64,000 nucleotides of DNA, from the NCBI GenBank assembly GCA_963965975.1, contig OZ014411.1, positions 19,744,446-19,808,445 on the forward strand, read 5' to 3'. The DNA comes from Xestospongia bergquistia (taxonomy: Eukaryota; Porifera; Demospongiae; Haplosclerida; Petrosiidae). Made by a program: the position numbers and the translations under genes. Shown in pieces: positions 58,101 to 64,000 of this stretch (within the stretch, counting starts at the first letter, position 1; every line of letters starts with the position of its first letter). Below the pieces are notes generated by a model that saw nothing but the letters and a program-made list of their open reading frames with translations, was not told the origin of the DNA and did not search any database.

Positions 58101-61100
58101 ATTTAAAATTAATATGAAATTGTAATCATATAATTTATTTGATATTATTTAAACTAAATCAAACAATAATAATGTCATGTTGTTATCTTTTGTACAGCAA
58201 AGCTCTACTTACTGATGGATATTTAAGAGTTAAAGGAGCAGAAGGTATTTTTGCTTTGGGAGATTGCTCTACAATAGAACAAAATAAAATGATGGAAAAA
58301 GCAGAAGAAATTTTTGAAATGGCTGATGTCAATGGAGATAGAAAACTGTCATTAGAGGAATTCTCAGCTCTTATAGAAGATGCAAAACAGAAATATCCTC
58401 AAGTACAAATATTCTTTTCAAAAGCTGAAAAGAATGTTAAAAAGTAAGCTATAAATAAAATGAAAATATAATTGGCATAGTTTTCATTGTCATGGTTACA
58501 ATATTCCAAGGGGACACATGTAAAATTTATTTGTAGTATCTTGTGTGTTCTTTTCATTATTTTTAGCACTTATTTCATTATTTGTTGTCTAACAACAACA
58601 CCTATTTATTGACTAGTAAATGTTACAGTTGATGTAATGACAATCTAATATTAACTATACCTCAAATTACATGTACATGTAATTTGTATATAACATGTGA
58701 CAATGATCGGAATTAGGGAAATAACAAACTGTTTTTGTAAATATATACTAAATATGATAGTAGTAACATGATCTGAATATTATTATTAGGCTTGGTTTGT
58801 AGTGCTAATTATAATCATTGTTTTAACTTCAATGAAATTTAACATTTAGATCATTGATATCACTAAATGTTATTTCATAAACTGGACAACATGCTACTAC
58901 ATCCTTTTACTGATTGACAGACAAAACAAGCAAGATGTTTATATCATTAATGTAGGCAACATGTAATGTATCTACGTTGCACTATATGTATGTTGTTGTT
59001 GAATGTGACAATTGAAAGCAGTGATTATTTAAACTGCATACTCCACTAACACACACATTACTTACATGCACTGCATTCATGAGTGTGACTGATAATATTT
59101 TGAAGCTCTGCACAGGCTCTGACAATTTTTTTTAAAGAAACAATTGTTTTACTGTAATATCGTTATCTTTAATAGGACAATTTTTACAGTAATATCATTA
59201 TCTTTAATAAGACAATTTTTACTGTAATATCGTTATCTCTAATAAGACAATTTTTACTGTAATATCATTATCTTTAATAGGATAATTTTTACTGTAATAT
59301 CATTATCTTTAATAGGACAATTTTTACTGTAATATCGTTATCTTTAATAGGACAATTTTTACTGTAATATCGTTATCTTTAATAGGACAATTTTTCAAAA
59401 ACCACTTTAATTATTGAAGTGCTTGAAATAAGACTTCTATAAACACATACCAAAAATCATTTTTAAAATCATAACTTTCCATAAAATTAATCTTTAATAT
59501 CCATGTACTTTTTGAGTTATATAAGAATAAATAGAATACCAACATTGTACCACAGTTACTCTTAATTGAACTTAATCAAGCTTTACATAATGCATATAAT
59601 ATATTCATTGGTTTATAATAGATTTTTCTCTGAAATGGATACAAGTGGTGATCAGATGTTGGATATTGATGAGTTCAAACAATTGTTACGAACACTTGAT
59701 CATGAATTGAAGAATTTACCAGCCACAGCTCAGGTCGCTTCACAGCAAGGCAAATACTTAGGTAAACGATTATATTGTACTTGTATATATTACATTATAT
59801 TGTAATGTTTAAATGTTTAGTTCTACCATGTTTGTTGTTCATTGTGCCAGTATAGTAATGAAAAATCTATTATTTCTATTAACGAGATGATTTTCCAACT
59901 TTGAGTTCTAAAATAATATGCACCTGTGACTGATTGAAGTTTCATTCTTTTACAATAATGATGATAGTCTTATCTCAGTTATTTGACCTGTATTCAGCAT
60001 ATACTATGTAAAATGTTCACCATTACTAACAACAGTGCTATACTTTGCTCTTTGTATTGTAGAACCAATATCCCATAATAAGGTTTCACTTAATTCACAA
60101 TCTGTTACTTAGTAATACGTTTCTGTACAAATTAAGTCTACACATCACATTTGTTAGCTTGTGCTGTATTGCATTGTAAATTGAATATATTGTACTGTAA
60201 ATAAATCCAATAGTCATTACATCATAGTGACATCATGGTTATGTTATACGTTGTTTAGACTATTTGATTTCGTTAGACTGTATCTATTTTAAGTTTTATT
60301 GTGATGCATAATCATTACCTATTGCTAAGATAGAAAAGTATGTACATGGCTGTCTTATCACTCTAGACACGCCATATTCAACATCTTCCTTTTTTAACGT
60401 AGCAAGCAAAATTTAAAATATATTTTTACCCAGCCTATTTACCTGATGATAATCTTAAGGACTGAAACTTGTTATAACTGAAACATAATAAATACAAAAT
60501 CAATTGTATGATATTCTATGAATACCAGAAAATAAGATGTTTATACTTTTATAACACAAATGATTTTATAACTAATTGATATTGTTATTTCAGGTAAACT
60601 GCTCAGTAAGACTAATGGTAAAGAGTTATTGACTAATACTGAACAAGAATTAAAGATGAAGGGTCTCCATGAATTTTATTACAGACATCTTGGATCATTT
60701 GCTTATGTTGGTAATAACAAAGCTGTTTTAGAAGTACCAATTTTTGGTAAGAAGTCATTTAATTCTAACCTGTCCTTCTTTATAATTTCATTATTTTGAA
60801 ACATAATTATGTATATTAAACTATCCATAATTTTTTACTCATACTAATATATGTATATGTATTCAGGGTTAGTTACACTGTTTAATTTTATTAATATACA
60901 GGGTTTCATTTAGGGGGGGGGGGCATTTTGCCCCCCCTCCCTTGGAAATTAGGTTAGCCTTTTTTTTCAAGGAGTAATTGGATGTGATTAATACGAACTG
61001 AAATTCAACACAAATAGTATGCAGCATAAGATAACCTTAGGCTGAACACAAAGAGAATGTACAGTTTTAACCAATAGTCTATGAGTATTAAATTACTCCT

Positions 61101-61571
61101 AAGTGCCTGATCAGCACCAGTGTAACTTGGTGTATAGGTGCTAAGTGTCTTATCAGGACCTGAAATATGGTCATCTCATCATGTCATGTGAAAAGCACAA
61201 ATGGTCTGAAAATGTGCCAGAAGCAATCTCAGAGGGTCTAAAATTCAAAAATTTTCTGGGGGCATGCCTTCAGACCCCTCTAGAGGGCGCACTGTCACTT
61301 GCAGTCGCTTTCCCCCCCCCCCCCCCCAAATTTTCTCTAAGTATTATTTTGCCCCCCCCTTGTCCATTTTTATAAATGAAACCCTGATATATGATGATTT
61401 TATTAAGATTAATTGTTATTTAATGTCACAGGAGCTCTCAATGGTTGGTGGGTAATGTGGCTATGGAGAGCAGCTTACGCTAGTGAATGTGCTTCATCTC
61501 GTACTAAAGTACTACTGGTAACTGACTGGATTAAGTCTTATATTCTCGGTAGAGATACTTCAAGAATTTAA
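55181..61571 (+). CDS. Type II (alternative) NADH dehydrogenase with two EF-hands, mitochondrial
   Basis: Seven exons (55181-56038, 56385-56503, 57498-57653, 58198-58443, 59622-59761, 60594-60746, 61432-61571) join in consistent phase and give 603 residues. An Arg-rich presequence and a membrane segment (FGTILAVTVGYYTYKFL) are followed by the FAD-binding VVILGTGWGAMSVLNHL, the NADH-binding FVIVGGGPTGVEFASEL, the GIFALGDCS segment and two EF-hand loops (DVNGDRKLSLEE and DTSGDQMLDIDE). The C-terminus, WLWRAAYASE...GRDTSRI, is the amphipathic membrane anchor of the family. Such enzymes pass electrons from NADH to ubiquinone without pumping protons; EF-hand forms (plant and fungal NDB/NDE type) face the intermembrane space and respond to calcium. 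Location and calcium control here are inferred. Most animals lack this enzyme. Confidence 0.95.
56068..56290. repeat. Tandem ~93-99-bp repeat in NADH dehydrogenase intron 1
   Basis: The block starting ACATTGTTATTACAATTATA recurs at about 56069, 56162 and 56261; the first two copies are nearly identical except for a short TATTG insertion, the third is partial. Confidence 0.8.
56887..57428. mobile_element. MITE-like element with 24-bp TIRs in NADH dehydrogenase intron 2
   Basis: ACTCTGTCCAAGTTGAGAAG and four further bases (56887-56910) match the reverse complement of 57405-57428 perfectly. The 542-bp interior has no coding frame. No clear target-site duplication. Confidence 0.75.
59160..59400. 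repeat. 35-bp minisatellite, about 7 copies
   Basis: CGTTATCTTTAATAGGACAA plus TTTTTACTGTAATAT repeats exactly every 35 bp from 59161, alternating CG and CA at the first bases. It lies in intron 4 of the NADH dehydrogenase gene. Each unit holds TTTAATAG/GA, an acceptor-like string. Confidence 0.9.
60899..61386. mobile_element. Nonautonomous hAT-like element with 14-bp TIRs
   Basis: CAGGGTTTCATTTA at 60899-60912 is the exact reverse complement of 61373-61386, each followed inward by G or C homopolymers (a GGGGGG...CCCCCC hairpin on the left). CAGGG ends are typical of hAT elements; the flanking 8 bp (TTAATATA and ATATATGA) do not match, so the family call is tentative. It fills most of the last NADH dehydrogenase intron and has no transposase frame. 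Confidence 0.7.
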
Positions 61572-61957
61572 TGACAAAGTTTATCATAATTTTAAAGACA
61601 GATATTTTATTATTTTTTTACCTTGATATAATTATATTGTGATAACCTTGTACTAGTTTGGTTCTTAATACATTAATCAACAAGAACACATTTTCTCCCA
61701 TTGAAGATAATCATATCTAGTCAACTTTAACCAGAAACAGTGATGGACAACATTCCCTAGGGTTGTAAGAAGTGGGACTGTCCACGTGTATACCTGGACC
61801 ATTTTCTAATGAATAATTGTAGAACATACAATCATGTATAATAATTAATTAATTTAGCAATTAATATAACATGTATTGAGAAGCATAAAACAATATTCAT
61901 AATAGAAATAAAAAGCAATAAACTGATAAACATAAGTTATCATAAAATTAAAGTTAA
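61572..61957. other. Convergent 3' intergenic region
   Basis: 386 bp between the stop codons of the NADH dehydrogenase and TBC genes. AT-rich, with AATAAA-like strings on both strands (for example AATAAA at about 61910-61915); no gene. Confidence 0.5.
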
Positions 61958-63586
61958 TTATATAGTTTCATCTTCGTCACTCTCTATGTCATGATATATG
62001 TCTGCGTTCTTCTCAGCATGTTGTACACGCAACTCAGACACAGACTCCAATTCAGACTACAGTAAACATTTTAAAATAATTTGTTAGTGTAACAGGTAGC
62101 ACTGTAATGGGTGTGCTTTCGTAAAATTGATGTCTCAATGATTGATTGATTAATTGATTATGTTTGATTGATTTGATTGATTGATTGATTATGTTTGATT
62201 GCTACAAGCATTGAGATCCCACTTTGAGCATTAATATCTAATACATTGGCTGTACGCAGTGGGTACATAAACTTAAAACAGTTAACAAATGATATAAACT
62301 TGAGTTTAAAATTCTTATCTAGATTCATAGATATATGTACCATATATAGTTGCATAATTGCTCTACAGCAATAATTACATAAACTCATCATAAACCATTG
62401 TGTTGTCTATATTGAATTTATTGTACTTCCCATTCCTTTGATCCTCTCCTCCCTCTATATATTAAACAATGAATAATATAATAGTGTTATTAACCTCAAC
62501 AAGACTTCGATAGTATGTCCTTCTTTGATTAATCTTCTTCCTGGAGAACCACCTCATCATTGGATCATAGAAAGCAATCTAATATATTAAGAAAACAAAC
62601 AATGTTAACAAAATATTGAATGAACTGACAACATAAACTATAAAGATTGAAAACAACAAATAAACACTATTCAAAGCTACAGACGGTACAACTATTAAAA
62701 TTAATGATAAGACAATTTCAATACAACAAAATGATAAGATATATTGATTGATTTTAATTAACAGTACAACTCATAAACTAAATCTTCAATGAACTAATAT
62801 AAACACATACACAGAACTATCCAGCAGCTTCTAAATGCATACACAACAATACTTTATACACAATATAAAAGTACCTGTGTCAACTTTGTTACATCAACTG
62901 CATCCTGTGCCATACTTCTCAATTTGTTAAATATTTGTATTGAATTATCTTGACTTAATAGACTCTCCTCGTTATATTTAAAAATGGCTAGGGCATATCG
63001 AAATAATACTTTGCTACCCTCGTATAAAAATGTGTCCCAAATCCGTAATGATGTCTGCAAGAAATAAACAAGATATTGAAAAATACAATGATTGAAATCC
63101 AAACTAACTACAATGGTAGAAGTTTAATACTAATAAATATATAATTCAAGAACAGAAGTAGTAAGTATAATATAATATCTACTTAACACTCCTGTAACCA
63201 TTTTGGATGTGTAATGAGACTATAGACACTGCTACATGTATAAAACATCATTTATAAAGTTCCTTTTATAGACAAAATAGTTGTAGTATACATGTAATAG
63301 GAACTTATTGTACTGTTTCCTAACTCCACCCATAAACCCTAAAACATAGGGTAGGGTTAACACCACAATACAGCTAATCTACACTACTATGTCATTGTCT
63401 ATGACATAGCAGGTTTATTTTAATAGCATGTTATAATTATGACCATAGTCTAAAATATAATGTAGAATACAACCACTGACAACATGGAATGTTTGCAAAA
63501 CAATATTAATTATCATTACCTCAATTGGTAAGTTATCAATAAAAATAGTATGAAACCAGTTGAAAGTAATCAGTGAGAAATCGATA
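61958..63586 (-). CDS. TBC1D2/TBC1D2B-like Rab GTPase-activating protein, C-terminal part
   Basis: Four 3' exons (63520-63586, 62875-63054, 62495-62578, 61958-62056) join in phase 0; the gene continues beyond the right edge. They encode the end of a TBC domain: FSLITFNWFHTIFIDNLPIE, then SLRIWDTFLYEGSKVLFRYA and LAIFKYNEESLL, followed by a basic segment (FSRKKINQRRTYYRSLVE) and a short acidic tail (ESDEDETI). TBC domains accelerate GTP hydrolysis by Rabs; the post-TBC RNRRAYH-like segment resembles TBC1D2B (Rab7/22 regulators). The catalytic Arg and Gln fingers lie in exons outside the window. The orthology call is from memory of the family pattern. Confidence 0.85.
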
Positions 63587-63639
63587 CTGCAATAAAAATT
63601 AATTTGTATAAAATAATAAGAGCAATAAACAATATATAG

Positions 63640-64000
63640 TGCTAACAATCAATATAACATATATAATATATATGTATATAGTGCTAACAATCAATATATA
63701 ATATATAATATATATGTATATAGTGTTAACAATCAATATAACATATATAATATATAATATATATGTATATAGTGCTAACAATCAATATAACATATATAAT
63801 ATATATGTATATAGTGCTAACAATCAATATAACATATATAATATATATGTATATAGTGCTAACAATCAATATATAATATATAATATATATGTATATAGTG
63901 CTAACAATCAATATAACATATATAATATATATGTATATAGTGCTAACAATCAATATAACATATATAATATATATGTATATAGTGTTAACAATCAATATAT
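63640..64000. repeat. AT-rich ~42-bp minisatellite running off the right edge
   Basis: Units of 42 to 49 bp built from GTGCTAACAATCAATATAAC plus TATATA-rich spacer, at least 7 copies to the window end. It is in an intron of the TBC gene. The long minus-strand frames across it are products of the repeat, not genes. Confidence 0.9.

Noticed and set aside
63415-63995. Minus-strand frames of repeated IYIIYVILIVSTIY
   Set aside because: They arise from the 42-bp AT-rich minisatellite and are low-complexity.

Overview
The window is nuclear DNA from an animal: visibly AT-rich, with short phase-consistent introns bounded by GT-AG, no operons and no prokaryotic signals. The gene content (an ankyrin/Roc-COR/death-domain/ZU5 protein, a two-EF-hand alternative NADH dehydrogenase, an H6PD-type fusion, a RING/B-box/FN3 protein and a TBC1D2-type RabGAP) suggests an early-branching metazoan, most like a demosponge such as Amphimedon. 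That assignment is inference. All exon models below were read by eye from frame, splice sites and phase; no search was run.

Left half (about 1.3-34.2 kb, minus strand): one long gene read right to left. One-repeat ankyrin exons of 99 or 102 bp are followed by a large Roc-COR exon, linker exons, a death domain, a ZU5 exon and a second death domain. Phase is continuous through 29 exons. The ankyrin part has grown by nested duplication: a unit of about 3.2 kb (11.8-17.7 kb) and units of about 4.7 kb (20.3-32.4 kb) with blocks of a ~143-bp minisatellite. That minisatellite carries an acceptor-like AG and a donor-like GTAAGT separated by exactly three variable bases. The 2.4-3.9 and 6.5-7.9 kb segments are also duplicates, and 0.2-0.96 kb is a decayed copy of the Roc-exon tail.

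Middle (34.2-45.1 kb): a decayed Ty3/Gypsy retrotransposon (35.5-39.9 kb), an orphan acyl-CoA-synthetase-like exon on the minus strand (41.5 kb), remnants of an unrecognised gene on the plus strand (42.1-43.2 kb) and a perfect hairpin beside TA repeats (43.5 kb).

Right half (45.1-64 kb): compact ordinary genes. MRI1 (plus; methionine salvage) converges on an intronless H6PD-type gene (minus; pentose phosphate steps in the ER lumen). H6PD shares a 76-bp gap with a divergent small single-pass membrane protein gene (plus). A RING/B-box/coiled-coil/FN3 gene (minus) is divergent, over 215 bp, from a seven-exon type II NADH dehydrogenase with EF-hands (plus). That gene converges on the 3' end of a TBC1D2/2B-like gene (minus), which runs off the right edge in an AT-rich minisatellite. 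Several TIR elements and minisatellites lie in the introns.
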